NCBI RefSeq assembly: GCF_017306545.1
Contig: NZ_JAFKID010000010.1
Coordinates: 112,896 to 176,895 of the forward strand
Source: Mesorhizobium sp.
Lineage (GTDB): Bacteria > Pseudomonadota > Alphaproteobacteria > Rhizobiales > Rhizobiaceae
DNA length: 64,000 bases
Direction of reading: 5' to 3'
Positions 29,908 through 42,112 of this stretch are shown piece after piece. The number at the start of each line of letters is the position of its first letter. Positions within the stretch are counted from its first letter, which is position 1. Position numbers and translations under genes: made by a program. The notes under the pieces were generated by a model. That model ran no database searches, had not been told where the DNA came from, and worked only from the letters and a program-made list of their open reading frames with translations.

Positions 29908-31071
29908 ATGCACCTGCGCGACGGCCTCCAGACCCACGCGACCGTCCGGCAGCGCTATGACCATCTGGTCGAGAACGGTGCGCTCCAGCGCGACGGCGCG
30001 CAGGAGCGGATCGCCGACCGTCTCGACCGGCTGATCCACGACATCGCCGACAAGCGCATCGCCCGCAAGTCGAGCGCGCTGGGCTGGCTGTTCGCCGGCC
30101 GGCGCCAGACCAGGGAGCCGGTGAAAGGCCTCTACATCCACGGCGGCGTCGGGCGCGGCAAGACGATGCTGATGGATTTCTTCTTCGAGCTGGTCCCGGT
30201 GAGGCGCAAGCGCCGCGTCCATTTCAACGACTTCATGGCCGACGTGCACGACCGCATCCAGAAGCACCGGCAGGCGCGCAAGGAAGGCACGGTCAAGGAA
30301 GACGACCCCATCCCGCCCGTCGCCCGCGCGCTGGCGGACGAGGCCTGGGTGCTGTGCTTCGACGAGTTCGCCGTCACCGACATCGCCGACGCGATGATTC
30401 TTTCGCGCCTGTTCTCGGCGTTGTTCGCCGGCGGCGTGGTGCTTGTGGCGACCTCCAACGTCGCCCCGCAGGACCTTTACCGCGACGGGCTGAACCGCCA
30501 GCTTTTCCTGCCTTTCATCGGCCTGATCGAGCGCAACACCGAGGTGTTGGCCCTCGATTCGCCGAAGGACTACCGGCAGGAGAAGCTTTCGCGCATGCCG
30601 GTCTACCTGACGCCGGACGGCGCGGCGGCCGACCGGGCGATGGACGAGGCCTGGGCGGCGGTCTCGAAAGGCGCCGAGACGGAAGAGGCGATCGCGCTCA
30701 AGGGCCGCAGGATCGCCGTGCCGTGCGCGGCCGGGCGTGCGGCCCGCTTTTCCTTCGCCGAGTTGTGCGACGCGCCGCTCGGCGCGCGCGACTATCTGGC
30801 CATCGCCGAGCGCTTCGACACCCTCTTCATCGACCATGTGCCGGTGCTCGACCAGACCCGGCGCAACCCGGCCAAGCGCTTCATCCTGCTGATCGACACG
30901 CTCTACGACAAGAAAATCCGCGTGGTGATGAGCGCCGAGGCGGCGCCGGAGAAGCTTTATGCCGGACGCGCAGGCGTCACCGAAGCGTTCGAGTTCGACC
31001 GCACTGCCTCGCGGCTGATCGAGATGCAGAGCAAGGACTGGCTGGCCGAGTGGGAGCAAAGGCACGCCTGA
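29908..31071 (+). CDS. zapE: Cell division AFG1-like ATPase ZapE
   Basis: The 387-residue protein has one P-loop ATPase domain of the AFG1/ZapE family: Walker A GGVGRGKT (79-86), Walker B LCFDEFAVTD (near 148) and the conserved HFNDFMADVHDR segment. ZapE interacts with FtsZ and affects Z-ring stability; the mitochondrial homologue handles respiratory subunits. In rhizobia it commonly precedes mdh-suc, as it does here, although cardiolipin synthase on the other strand intervenes. A composite repeat follows the stop. Confidence 0.93.
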   Translation: MHLRDGLQTHATVRQRYDHLVENGALQRDGAQERIADRLDRLIHDIADKRIARKSSALGWLFAGRRQTREPVKGLYIHGGVGRGKTMLMDFFFELVPVRRKRRVHFNDFMADVHDRIQKHRQARKEGTVKEDDPIPPVARALADEAWVLCFDEFAVTDIADAMILSRLFSALFAGGVVLVATSNVAPQDLYRDGLNRQLFLPFIGLIERNTEVLALDSPKDYRQEKLSRMPVYLTPDGAAADRAMDEAWAAVSKGAETEEAIALKGRRIAVPCAAGRAARFSFAELCDAPLGARDYLAIAERFDTLFIDHVPVLDQTRRNPAKRFILLIDTLYDKKIRVVMSAEAAPEKLYAGRAGVTEAFEFDRTASRLIEMQSKDWLAEWEQRHA

Positions 31072-31119
31072 GGCGCCGGTCTTCTTCCGAAAAGCCACCG
31101 GCAGCGCAGCGCGCTCCTC

Positions 31120-31222
31120 TAGCGCGAAATGCCGTTTCCCTGAATCGGTATTCCGCTCTAACCATTTGTTTTTGAAGCATGATGTTTTCCGAAAAGTCTG
31201 CAACTTTTCGGCATCATGCTAT
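31120..31222 (+). repeat. Type-C palindromic element, copy 3
   Basis: It shares about 90% of its bases with copies at 22887 and 24010, including ATGCCGTTTCCCTGAATCGG, GCTCTAACC and the CCGAAAAGT-N5-ACTTTTCGG hairpin. It is directly joined to a type-B element. Confidence 0.8.
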
Positions 31223-31327
31223 AAAGCGTGTCGCGATCTTACAGATTCGCTCCGTACGCTTTCGCTTCCTGGTTTTTGCGCATGTCTTTGTCCCGAAACC
31301 GGGACCACTTTCGGGAGACATGCTCTA
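31223..31327 (-). repeat. Type-B inverted-end palindromic element, copy 2
   Basis: On the minus strand it starts TAGAGCATGTCTCCCGAAAG at the stop codon of the cardiolipin synthase gene and ends GCGACACGCTTTA. The opposite end in copy 1 is TAGAGCGCGTCGCG, so complete elements have TAGAGC-type inverted termini. Confidence 0.75.
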
Positions 31328-32740
31328 CAGCACCGGCCCGACGACCGCGAAGGCGTTGAACCAGATGCACCGCGGGACCGACCAGGCCCTCACTGCTTCG
31401 GGATCGACCGGCGTCGATTCCGCCAGGTAGGCCATCTGCCGTTGGCGGACTTTGCCGGTCAGGGCCGGATCGCTGAACAGGATGTCGTTTTCGAAATTCA
31501 GGTCGAAGCTTCGGATATCCATGTTGGACGAGCCGAGAAACGTCGTTGCGCCGTCGATGGTCAGGGTCTTCGCGTGCAGCAGGCCGCCGCGATACTCGGC
31601 GATCTTCACCCCGGCGGCGATCAGGCGCGGATAGTAGGAGCGGCTGGCCCTGGAGACGAAGCCGGAATCGTTGCGGCTGGGCACGATCAACGTCACGTCG
31701 ACGCCGGACTGGGCAGCGCTCGTCAATGCCTCGCACACGGTTTCGCCCGGCACGAAATAGGGCGTCGAGACGATCAGCTCCCGGCGGGCCTCGTAGATCA
31801 GGCGTGAAAAAAGCTGCGCGGTGATGCCGTGCCTGACATCGGGCCCGGTGCCGACGGCCTGGGCGACGAAACCGCCGGGCAGGGCTTCCATGCCGGCGTC
31901 GAAATGCGCCAGTTCGCCGGGATGGCAGCATAGCCAGTCCTGTGCCAGAAGCAGATGCATCTGGCGCACCACCGGCCCTTCCAGGCGCATCATGATATCC
32001 ACCCACGGCGCGAATTTCGGCTTCACCCGGAACTCGGCGTCGGCGCAATTCTGGCTGCCGCAATGCAGGACCGCATTGTCGATGACGGTGATCTTGCGGT
32101 GGTTGCGCAGGTCGAGGCGGCGTTGGAACATTGTCACGATAGGGTTGCCGAGCGGCAGGGCGACCGCCGTCTTCACCCCGGCGGCCTGAAGCGCGGCCCA
32201 GGTCTCGCTTTTTATGAAGGCGCGCGATCCGATGGCGTCGACCATCGCCTTGCAGCGGACGCCGCGCCGCGCCGCCCGCATCAGCGCTTCGGCGACGGCG
32301 CGCCCGGTGCCGTCGTCAAGCCAGATGTAGTAGAGCACCGAAATGCTGTGCCTGGCGTTGTCGAAATCCTCGATCATGCGCGCCCTGGCGCCGGCCGGAC
32401 TGTCCAGCAGCTCGCCGCGATTGCCCTCGGTCGGACCGAAACCGTTGATCGAAGTGGCAAAGCCGCTGGCGACGCCGTAGCGCTCGAGGCTCGGCCTTTC
32501 GCCGCTGGCGGCGACGGAAGGCCCGGTTTCCGCTTCGGCGGCCCGGTGCGCGGCGCGGGCGGGGCCGCGAAAGCTGATCTCGCCGACGAAGACGTAAAGC
32601 AGGACGCCGAAGGCAGGCAGGATCAGCAGGACGAGAATCCACGCCACCCGCGTCGTCGGCAGCATGTCGGAGCGCGCCAGCACGCGCAAGGTGACGGCCG
32701 CGAAGAGCAGAAGATGCGCGATGGTGAGAAGCGTCGCCAT
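31325..32740 (-). CDS. cls: Cardiolipin synthase (phospholipase D superfamily)
   Basis: The 471-residue protein has two N-terminal membrane helices (about 1-20 and 30-52) and two phospholipase D HKD motifs: HRKITVID (His214, Lys216, Asp221) and HAKTLTID (near 388), each followed by a GS-N triad. This is the ClsA design, which condenses two phosphatidylglycerols into cardiolipin at the inner membrane. The stop codon TAG is the first three bases of a type-B repeat. Confidence 0.95.
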   Translation of the reverse strand: MATLLTIAHLLLFAAVTLRVLARSDMLPTTRVAWILVLLILPAFGVLLYVFVGEISFRGPARAAHRAAEAETGPSVAASGERPSLERYGVASGFATSINGFGPTEGNRGELLDSPAGARARMIEDFDNARHSISVLYYIWLDDGTGRAVAEALMRAARRGVRCKAMVDAIGSRAFIKSETWAALQAAGVKTAVALPLGNPIVTMFQRRLDLRNHRKITVIDNAVLHCGSQNCADAEFRVKPKFAPWVDIMMRLEGPVVRQMHLLLAQDWLCCHPGELAHFDAGMEALPGGFVAQAVGTGPDVRHGITAQLFSRLIYEARRELIVSTPYFVPGETVCEALTSAAQSGVDVTLIVPSRNDSGFVSRASRSYYPRLIAAGVKIAEYRGGLLHAKTLTIDGATTFLGSSNMDIRSFDLNFENDILFSDPALTGKVRQRQMAYLAESTPVDPEAVRAWSVPRCIWFNAFAVVGPVL

Positions 32741-32886
32741 GACCTATGTCTGGCAGGAAGCGGATCGCCGCGCCAGTGGGCGCCGACGGGCGCCGTGCCC
32801 ATCTCCTCGTCGCCCGCCGAGGGTCGTTCATAGGGATTTAACCCTGCCGGACTAAGTTCCCCGTCCTCATGGAGAGGTTGAAAGTT

Positions 32887-32902
32887 TTGACGTTTACGTC
32901 AA
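32887..32902. promoter_or_regulatory. 16-bp palindromic operator candidate upstream of mdh
   Basis: TTGACGTTTACGTCAA has perfect 7-bp arms around TT. It lies in the 323-bp gap 32741-33063 between cls and mdh, 162 bp before the mdh ATG; nothing else was recognised in that gap. Such short-spaced ACGT-containing palindromes are typical for MerR- or TetR-like regulators. Confidence 0.45.
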
Positions 32903-32934
32903 TCCCAAATAATCTAAACGATTGAAAACATTGA

Positions 32935-34032
<1,098 letters not shown>

Positions 34033-34063
34033 ACCGCAGCCTGACCAGCAAGGGACGCGAGCC

Positions 34064-35257
34064 ATGAACATTCACGAATACCAGGCCAAGCAGCTTCTCA
34101 AGGGTTTTGGCCTGCCGGTTGCCGACGGCGTCGCCATCATGAAGAAGGGCGAGGCGGAAGCGGCGGCGAAGAAGCTGCCCGGCCCGCTTTATGTGGTGAA
34201 GAGCCAGATCCATGCCGGCGGCCGCGGCAAGGGCAAGTTCAAGGAACTCGGGCCGGACGCCAAGGGCGGTGTCAGGCTGTCGAAATCGGTCGCCGAGGTG
34301 ATCGCCAACGTCAACGAGATGCTTGGGCATACGCTGGTGACGAAGCAGACCGGCCCCGCCGGCAAGCAGGTCAACCGCCTCTACATCGAGGATGGCGCCG
34401 ACATCGACCGCGAGCTTTACCTGTCGATCCTGGTCGACCGCTCGGTCGGCCGCATCGCCTTCGTCGTCTCGACCGAGGGCGGCATGGACATCGAGACGGT
34501 GGCACACGACACGCCCGAGAAGATCGTCACCGTTGCGATCGACCCGGAAAAGGGCGTCACCGATGCCGACGTGAAGGCGATCAACGCCGCGCTGAAGCTG
34601 ACCGGCGGCGCGGCCGACGACGGCGCGCTGGTGTTTCCGGCGCTCTACAAGGCCTTCGTCGAGAAGGACATGAGCCTGCTGGAAGTCAATCCGCTGATCG
34701 TCATGAAGAACGGCCGCCTCAGGCTGCTGGACGCGAAGGTGTCGTTCGACAACAACGCGCTCTTCCGCCATCCGGACGTGGTTGACCTGCGCGACACGAC
34801 CGAGGAGGACGAGAAGGAAATCGAGGCCTCCAAGTACGACCTCGCCTATGTGGCGCTGGACGGCAACATCGGCTGCATGGTGAACGGCGCCGGCCTTGCC
34901 ATGGCGACGATGGACATCATCAAGCTCTATGGCGCCGAGCCCGCCAACTTCCTCGACGTCGGCGGCGGCGCTTCCAAGGAGAAGGTCACCGCGGCGTTCA
35001 AGATCATCACAAAGGACCCGGCCGTGAAGGGTATCCTGGTCAACATCTTCGGCGGTATCATGAAATGCGACGTCATCGCCGAGGGCGTGGTCGCGGCGGT
35101 CAAGGAAGTCGGCCTCGAGGTGCCGTTGGTGGTACGCCTCGAAGGCACCAACGCCGAACTTGGCAAGAAGATCATCAAGGAGAGCGGGCTGAACGTCCAG
35201 CCGGCCGACGATCTCGACGACGCGGCCAAGAAGATCGTGGCGGCCGTCGGCAAGTAA
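34064..35257 (+). CDS. sucC: Succinyl-CoA ligase (ADP-forming) beta subunit
   Basis: The 397-residue ATP-grasp protein starts [16 protein letters not shown], the invariant SucC N-terminus, and contains [14 protein letters not shown] and the CoA-domain segment [15 protein letters not shown]. With SucD it makes succinate and ATP from succinyl-CoA in the TCA cycle. It follows mdh by 31 bp. A DUF1579 gene separates it from sucD, which in many bacteria follows directly. Confidence 0.97.
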   Translation: MNIHEYQAKQLLKGFGLPVADGVAIMKKGEAEAAAKKLPGPLYVVKSQIHAGGRGKGKFKELGPDAKGGVRLSKSVAEVIANVNEMLGHTLVTKQTGPAGKQVNRLYIEDGADIDRELYLSILVDRSVGRIAFVVSTEGGMDIETVAHDTPEKIVTVAIDPEKGVTDADVKAINAALKLTGGAADDGALVFPALYKAFVEKDMSLLEVNPLIVMKNGRLRLLDAKVSFDNNALFRHPDVVDLRDTTEEDEKEIEASKYDLAYVALDGNIGCMVNGAGLAMATMDIIKLYGAEPANFLDVGGGASKEKVTAAFKIITKDPAVKGILVNIFGGIMKCDVIAEGVVAAVKEVGLEVPLVVRLEGTNAELGKKIIKESGLNVQPADDLDDAAKKIVAAVGK

Positions 35258-35280
35258 ACGCAGGGCCGATTCCTCCGGCC

Positions 35281-35321
35281 CGGCCAAGGTGTGACCCCAA
35301 GGTTTGACCCAAGGTTTGACA
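35281..35321 (+). repeat. Three tandem 12-bp units carrying Shine-Dalgarno-like AAGG
   Basis: The sequence CCAAGGTGTGACC, CCAAGGTTTGACC, CAAGGTTTGACA runs in tandem directly before the ATG at 35322 of the DUF1579 gene, so the ribosome binding site appears triplicated. Confidence 0.6.
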
Positions 35322-35810
35322 ATGAGCGCCGCCCTCTCCCTGACCCCGCACCACCAGCGCCTGCAGGCGCTGGTCGGCGCGTGGCGCGGCGAGGAGGAAA
35401 TGTCGGCAACGCAATGGGCGCCTGCCGGCCGGGCCTCGGCGAAGGTCGAGGCGATGGCCGAGTTCGACGGCCTGTTCGTCGTCCAGCACTACCGGCAGAC
35501 GCGCGACGGGCAGGAGAGCTTCGCTTCGCGCAACGTCTTCGGTTTCGACCAGGCAGACGGGCTGACCAAGATGTTCGCCTTCGATTCGATGGGCTTCTTC
35601 CCGGCCGGTCCGGCCAGCGGCTCGTGGGACGGCGACCGGCTTGTGCTGGAGCGTTCGTCGCCGCGCGGGGCTGCCCGCGTCACCTACACGATCGATGGCC
35701 CTGACGGCTATCGCACCCGTCTGGAATTCAAACCCGCCGGTTCCGAAAACTGGCAAGACATGGCGAAGGGCACGTTCCGGCGTGTTTCGCCGTCCCAAAC
35801 AACCCTCTGA
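35322..35810 (+). CDS. DUF1579 family protein encoded between sucC and sucD
   Basis: The 162-residue cytoplasmic protein has the pattern of DUF1579 (a lipocalin-like beta-barrel family): an N-terminal [16 protein letters not shown], central [16 protein letters not shown] and later [14 protein letters not shown]. Function is unknown. It is co-directional with sucC (64 bp) and sucD (15 bp) and must be co-transcribed. The ATG at 35322 follows the repeated AAGG units; a TTG six codons earlier is the less likely alternative. Confidence 0.85.
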   Translation: MSAALSLTPHHQRLQALVGAWRGEEEMSATQWAPAGRASAKVEAMAEFDGLFVVQHYRQTRDGQESFASRNVFGFDQADGLTKMFAFDSMGFFPAGPASGSWDGDRLVLERSSPRGAARVTYTIDGPDGYRTRLEFKPAGSENWQDMAKGTFRRVSPSQTTL

Positions 35811-35825
35811 GCAAGAAGGTCCGGC

Positions 35826-36728
35826 ATGTCCATTCTCATCGACAAGAACACCAAGATCCTGGTCCAGGGCCTGACCGGCAAGACCGGAACCTTCCACACC
35901 GAGCAGGCGCTGGCCTATCACGGCACCAGGATGGTCGGCGGCATCCATCCCAAGAAGGGCGGCGAGACGTGGGAAGGCGCGAAGGGCGAAACCCTGCCGA
36001 TCTTCGCCACCGTCGCCGAGGGCAAGGAGAAGACCGGCGCCACGGCGTCGGTCGTCTACGTGCCGCCGGCGGGCGCCGCGGCGGCCATCATCGAGGCGAT
36101 CGAGGCCGAGATCCCGCTGATCGTCGCCATCACCGAAGGCATTCCGGTGCTCGACATGGTCAAGGTCAAGGCCAAGCTCGACAAGTCGAAGTCGCGCCTC
36201 ATCGGGCCGAACTGCCCCGGCATCGTCACGCCGGACCAGTGCAAGATCGGCATCATGCCCGGCAACATCTTCAAGAAGGGTTCGGTCGGCGTTGTTTCGC
36301 GCTCGGGAACGCTTACCTATGAAGCCGTGTTCCAGACCACCAATGCCGGCCTCGGCCAGACGACCGCCGTCGGCATCGGCGGCGATCCGGTGAAAGGCAC
36401 CGAGTTCATCGACATGCTCGAAATGTTCCTTGCCGACGACGAAACCAAGTCGATCATCATGATCGGCGAGATCGGCGGTGCGGCCGAGGAAGATGCCGCG
36501 CAATTCATCAAGGACGAGGCCAAGCGCGGCCGCAGGAAGCCGATGGCCGGCTTCATCGCCGGCCGCACCGCCCCTCCCGGCCGCACCATGGGCCATGCCG
36601 GCGCCGTCATTTCCGGCGGCAAGGGCGGCGCGGAAGACAAGATCGCGGCGATGGAAGCGGCCGGCATCAAGGTGTCGCCCTCGCCGGCACGGCTCGGCAC
36701 GACGCTGGTGGAAGCGATTAAAGGTTAG
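35826..36728 (+). CDS. sucD: Succinyl-CoA ligase (ADP-forming) alpha subunit
   Basis: The 300-residue protein has the CoA-binding start [13 protein letters not shown] and the phosphohistidine motif [12 protein letters not shown] (His near 251). It is the catalytic partner of SucC. It lies 15 bp after the DUF1579 gene. After it comes a 115-bp spacer with an imperfect inverted repeat before sucA. Confidence 0.97.
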   Translation: MSILIDKNTKILVQGLTGKTGTFHTEQALAYHGTRMVGGIHPKKGGETWEGAKGETLPIFATVAEGKEKTGATASVVYVPPAGAAAAIIEAIEAEIPLIVAITEGIPVLDMVKVKAKLDKSKSRLIGPNCPGIVTPDQCKIGIMPGNIFKKGSVGVVSRSGTLTYEAVFQTTNAGLGQTTAVGIGGDPVKGTEFIDMLEMFLADDETKSIIMIGEIGGAAEEDAAQFIKDEAKRGRRKPMAGFIAGRTAPPGRTMGHAGAVISGGKGGAEDKIAAMEAAGIKVSPSPARLGTTLVEAIKG

Positions 36729-36730
36729 GG

Positions 36731-36803
36731 GAGTATGGGAATAGGGCAGTAGGGGAATAGGAGCGCCAACATACTGCCCTACTCCCCTATTCACCTATTC
36801 CCT
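36731..36803. repeat. G-rich/C-rich inverted repeat between sucD and sucA
   Basis: The left part consists of GGGAATAGGGCAGTAGGGGA-like units and the right part of CTGCCCTACTCCCCTATTCA and CCTATTCCC units, which are near reverse complements. Transcribed as RNA this would fold into a long imperfect hairpin with a loop around 36763-36770. Confidence 0.65.
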
Positions 36804-36843
36804 TTCTTACCAAGGAGACGGAGCGGAAACTCCGAGGCGTAAA

Positions 36844-39843
36844 ATGGCACGACAAGATCAAACCAACGACCAGTTCTCCCTCACCTCCTTCCTCTATGGC
36901 GGCAATGCCGACTACATCGAGGCGCTGCATGCGGCCTATGAGGACGACCCCTCTTCGGTCGACCCGGAGTGGCAGGATTTCTTCGCAGCGCTGAAGGACG
37001 ACGCCGGCGACGTTCGCAAGAACGCCAGGGGCGCCTCGTGGTCGCGGCCGTCCTGGCCGCTGACCGCCAACGGCGAACTGGTTTCGGCGCTGGACGGCAA
37101 CTGGGGCCTCGCCGAGAAGGTCATCGAAAAGAAGATCCGCGAAAAGGCCGCCAACGGCGCCGCCGCGACCGGCAAGGTGATCTCGGAAGCCGACGTCCAC
37201 CAGCAGACGCGCGATTCGGTGCGCGCCATCATGATGATCCGCGCCTTCCGCATGCGTGGCCACCTGCACGCCAATCTCGATCCGCTGGGCATCGCCGGCC
37301 AGCTTGAGGACTACAACGAACTGTCGCCGCAAAACTACGGTTTCACCGAAGCCGACTACGACCGGCCGATCTTCCTCGACAACGTGCTCGGCCTGGAGTT
37401 CGGCACCGTCCGGCAGATGCTGGAAATCCTCACCCGCACCTATTGCTCGACGCTCGGCGTCGAATTCATGCACATCTCGGACCCGGCCGAGAAGGCGTGG
37501 ATTCAAGAGCGCATCGAAGGCGCCGACAAGGAGATCTCCTTCACCGCCGAAGGCAAGAAGGCGATCCTGTCGAAGCTCATCGAGGCGGAGGGCTTCGAGC
37601 AGTTCATCGACGTCAAGTACAAGGGCACCAAGCGCTTCGGCCTCGACGGCGGCGAATCGCTGATCCCGGCGCTGGAGCAGATCGTCAAGCGCGGCGGCCA
37701 GCTCGGCATGAAGGAGATCGTGCTGGGCATGGCCCATCGCGGACGCCTCAACGTGCTGTCGCAGGTGATGGCCAAGCCGCACCGCGCCATCTTCCACGAG
37801 TTCAAGGGCGGCTCCTACGCGCCCGACGACGTGGAAGGCTCGGGCGACGTGAAGTACCATCTCGGAGCCTCGTCGGACCGCGAGTTCGACGGCAACAAGG
37901 TGCACCTGTCGCTGACCGCCAACCCCTCGCACCTGGAAATCGTCGACCCGGTCGTGATGGGCAAGGCGCGCGCCAAGCAGGACCAGCTGTTCGGCCGCGG
38001 CCGCGAGGAGATCGTGCCGCTGGAAGAACGCGCCAAGGTGCTGCCGCTGCTGCTGCACGGCGACGCCGCCTTCGCCGGCCAGGGCGTGATCGCCGAAATC
38101 CTCGGTCTGTCGGGTCTGCGCGGCCATCGCGTCGCCGGCACGCTGCACTTCATCATCAACAACCAGATCGGCTTCACCACCAATCCGCGCTTCTCACGCT
38201 CGTCGCCCTATCCGTCCGACGTCGCCAAGATGATCGAGGCGCCGATCTTCCATGTCAACGGCGACGATCCGGAAGCGGTCGTGCACGCCGCCAAGGTGGC
38301 GATCGAGTTCCGCATGAAGTTCCACAAGCCGGTGGTGGTGGACATGTTCTGCTACCGCCGCTTCGGTCACAACGAGGGCGACGAGCCGGCCTTCACGCAG
38401 CCGATCATGTACCGCTCGATCCGCGGCCACAAGACGACTGTCCAGCTCTACGCCGACAAGCTGATCGCCGAAGGCCTGGTGACGCAGGCCGAATTCGACA
38501 AGATGAAGGCCGACTGGCGCGCGCATCTGGAAACGGAATGGGAAGTCGGCCAGCAATACAAGCCGAACAAGGCCGACTGGCTGGATGGCGCGTGGTCCGG
38601 CCTGCGTACCGCCGACAGCCAGGACGAGTTGCGCCGCGGCAAGACGGCGGTGCCGGTCAAGACGCTGAAGGAGATCGGCCGGAAGCTGACCGAGGTGCCG
38701 AAGGATTTCGAGGTGCACAGGACGATCCAGCGCTTCCTCGACAACCGCCGCCAGGCGATCGAGACGGGCGAGGGCATCGACTGGGCGACCGCCGAATCGC
38801 TCGCCTTCGGCTCGATCCTGCTCGACGGCAACCCGATCCGCCTGTCCGGCCAGGATTCGGAACGCGGCACGTTCAGCCAGCGCCATTCCGTGCTCTACGA
38901 CCAGCGCGAGGAGGCCCGCTACATTCCGTTGAACAACCTCTCGGCCGCGCAGGCCGGCTACGAGGTCATCAACTCCATGCTCTCGGAAGAGGCGGTGCTC
39001 GGCTTCGAATACGGCTATTCGCTGGCCGATCCGAAGGCGCTGACCTTGTGGGAAGCGCAGTTCGGCGACTTCGCCAACGGTGCGCAGGTGGTGTTCGACC
39101 AATTCATCTCGTCGGGCGAGCGCAAGTGGCTGCGCATGTCCGGCCTCGTCTGCCTGTTGCCGCATGGCTACGAAGGGCAGGGGCCGGAGCATTCTTCGGC
39201 TCGCCTCGAACGTTTCCTGCAATTGTGTGCGGAAGACAACATGCAGGTCGCCTACTGCACGACGCCGGCCAACTATTTCCATATCCTGCGCCGGCAGCTG
39301 AAGCGCGACTTCCGCAAGCCGCTGATCCTGATGACGCCGAAGTCGCTGCTGCGCCACAAGCGGGCCGTCTCGACGCTGTCGGAAATGTCGGGCGAGAGCG
39401 CCTTCCACCGCCTCTTGTGGGACGACGCGCAGTATCTCGGCGACCAGCCGATCAAGCTGGTCAAGGATTCCAAGATCCGCCGCGTCGTGCTGTGCTCGGG
39501 CAAGGTCTATTACGATCTCTACGAGGAGCGCGAGAAGCGCGGCATCAACGACATCTACCTGCTGCGCGTCGAACAGCTCTACCCCTTCCCGGCCAAGGCG
39601 CTGATCACCGAACTGTCGCGCTTCCGCAACGCCGAGATGGTATGGTGCCAGGAGGAGCCCAAGAACATGGGCGCCTGGTCGTTCATCGACCCCTACCTGG
39701 AATGGGTGCTCGCCCATATCGACGCCAAGCACCAGCGGGTGCGCTACACCGGCCGTCCGGCCTCCGCCTCGCCGGCCACCGGCCTGATGTCGAAGCACCT
39801 CGCCCAGCTCGCCGCCCTGCTCGAAGACGCGCTCGGCGGCTGA
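36844..39843 (+). CDS. sucA: 2-oxoglutarate dehydrogenase E1 component
   Basis: The 999-residue thiamine-diphosphate enzyme decarboxylates 2-oxoglutarate. The E1o N-terminal helix region ([20 protein letters not shown]) that docks the complex is present. The core motifs [10 protein letters not shown] (near 297) and [12 protein letters not shown] follow, and the C-terminal part has [15 protein letters not shown] and [13 protein letters not shown]. Length is normal for alphaproteobacteria. It is preceded by a good GGAG-containing ribosome binding site and followed 37 bp later by sucB. Confidence 0.98.
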   Translation: MARQDQTNDQFSLTSFLYGGNADYIEALHAAYEDDPSSVDPEWQDFFAALKDDAGDVRKNARGASWSRPSWPLTANGELVSALDGNWGLAEKVIEKKIREKAANGAAATGKVISEADVHQQTRDSVRAIMMIRAFRMRGHLHANLDPLGIAGQLEDYNELSPQNYGFTEADYDRPIFLDNVLGLEFGTVRQMLEILTRTYCSTLGVEFMHISDPAEKAWIQERIEGADKEISFTAEGKKAILSKLIEAEGFEQFIDVKYKGTKRFGLDGGESLIPALEQIVKRGGQLGMKEIVLGMAHRGRLNVLSQVMAKPHRAIFHEFKGGSYAPDDVEGSGDVKYHLGASSDREFDGNKVHLSLTANPSHLEIVDPVVMGKARAKQDQLFGRGREEIVPLEERAKVLPLLLHGDAAFAGQGVIAEILGLSGLRGHRVAGTLHFIINNQIGFTTNPRFSRSSPYPSDVAKMIEAPIFHVNGDDPEAVVHAAKVAIEFRMKFHKPVVVDMFCYRRFGHNEGDEPAFTQPIMYRSIRGHKTTVQLYADKLIAEGLVTQAEFDKMKADWRAHLETEWEVGQQYKPNKADWLDGAWSGLRTADSQDELRRGKTAVPVKTLKEIGRKLTEVPKDFEVHRTIQRFLDNRRQAIETGEGIDWATAESLAFGSILLDGNPIRLSGQDSERGTFSQRHSVLYDQREEARYIPLNNLSAAQAGYEVINSMLSEEAVLGFEYGYSLADPKALTLWEAQFGDFANGAQVVFDQFISSGERKWLRMSGLVCLLPHGYEGQGPEHSSARLERFLQLCAEDNMQVAYCTTPANYFHILRRQLKRDFRKPLILMTPKSLLRHKRAVSTLSEMSGESAFHRLLWDDAQYLGDQPIKLVKDSKIRRVVLCSGKVYYDLYEEREKRGINDIYLLRVEQLYPFPAKALITELSRFRNAEMVWCQEEPKNMGAWSFIDPYLEWVLAHIDAKHQRVRYTGRPASASPATGLMSKHLAQLAALLEDALGG

Positions 39844-39880
39844 GCCGGGCCCTCTCCCCTCGAACCAACGGAAACGATCC

Positions 39881-41164
<1,284 letters not shown>

Positions 41165-41201
41165 CGGCCGGCCGCCGGCCAGATCTGCCAAGGAGGCCGT
41201 C

Positions 41202-41603
41202 ATGGAAGCCGCTGCCGCATCGACCGAAATCGCCGTGCTCGGCTGGAGCGTCGTGCTCCTGCTGGCGCAGATCGTCTTGCAGGCCGTCTCGACCTACGAT
41301 CTGGGGCCGTATCTGCTGGGACCGCGCGACGACAACCGCCGGTCGGGCAATATATGGGCCGGCCGGCTCAAGCGGGCGCTGGAAAACCTGCTCGAAACCT
41401 ATCCGGCCTTCGTCGCGCTGGCGCTGGCGCTCGCCGTCACCGGCAAGACCGGCGGCATCGCCGCCACGGGCGCCTGGGTGTGGCTCACCGCGCGCGTCGT
41501 TTACGTGCCGCTCTACGCCTTCGGCGTGCCGGCGGTGCGCACGCTGGCCTGGTGCGCGTCGATCGTCGGCCTTCTGATGATGCTCGTAAGGCTGATGGCC
41601 TGA
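41202..41603 (+). CDS. MAPEG family membrane protein
   Basis: The 133-residue protein has four membrane helices and the MAPEG-type segments GRLKRALENLLETYPAFVALAL (as a helix start) and WLTARVVYVPLYAFGVP. Eukaryotic members are glutathione-dependent lipid enzymes; bacterial ones of this short type have no settled role. It lies 38 bp after sucB and 3 bp before the next gene in the same direction, so it is part of the TCA transcription unit. Confidence 0.88.
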   Translation: MEAAAASTEIAVLGWSVVLLLAQIVLQAVSTYDLGPYLLGPRDDNRRSGNIWAGRLKRALENLLETYPAFVALALALAVTGKTGGIAATGAWVWLTARVVYVPLYAFGVPAVRTLAWCASIVGLLMMLVRLMA

Positions 41604-41605
41604 CG

Positions 41606-42112
41606 ATGCCGGACCGCTTCGTCCGACGCTCGGCAGGCATGATCCTTGGTTGCGCGGCGATCGTCGCCGTCGCGCCGGCGCTTGCCGCCTGCCCGGTCGA
41701 ACTCGCTGTCTACGGCGACCGCGACAATGCAGCCGGCATCGATTTCCGGCCGGCGACGGGGCTGGCGACAGTGACCAACGCCTTCCGCATGACGCTGGAC
41801 AACGGCACCGCTTTCGACGGCATGGTGATGTGGAGCGAAGGAACGGAACGGCCTTACGGCACGCTCACCTACAAATGCCCCGACGGCGACGTTACCGGCA
41901 AGGAGATGGAAGCCTGCACCGTCTGGCAGGGCGTGATCTACACGGCTGACGAGGCCGGCGGCATCGACCTGCTGCCGAAGACGGGCGCCGCCCCGAAGGC
42001 GCTGATCTTCCCGGACCTCGGACCGTCGCTCAGGCTTTCGACCGTTTACGGAACGGCCGGCTTCTCCAGGGTGCCGTGGGACGTGTTTACCTTGAAGGGT
42101 TGCCAGGAATGA
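41606..42112 (+). CDS. Secreted protein of unknown function in the TCA cluster
   Basis: The 168-residue product has a signal peptide (Arg-rich start, hydrophobic core at residues ~10-27, cleavage after AALAA-like motif). The mature domain contains cysteines in ACPVE, YKCPDG, EACTVW and KGCQE contexts, allowing two disulfides. I do not recognise the family. The ATG lies 2 bp after the MAPEG stop and its TGA overlaps the SDR start (ATGA), so it is tightly coupled with both. Confidence 0.82.
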   Translation: MPDRFVRRSAGMILGCAAIVAVAPALAACPVELAVYGDRDNAAGIDFRPATGLATVTNAFRMTLDNGTAFDGMVMWSEGTERPYGTLTYKCPDGDVTGKEMEACTVWQGVIYTADEAGGIDLLPKTGAAPKALIFPDLGPSLRLSTVYGTAGFSRVPWDVFTLKGCQE

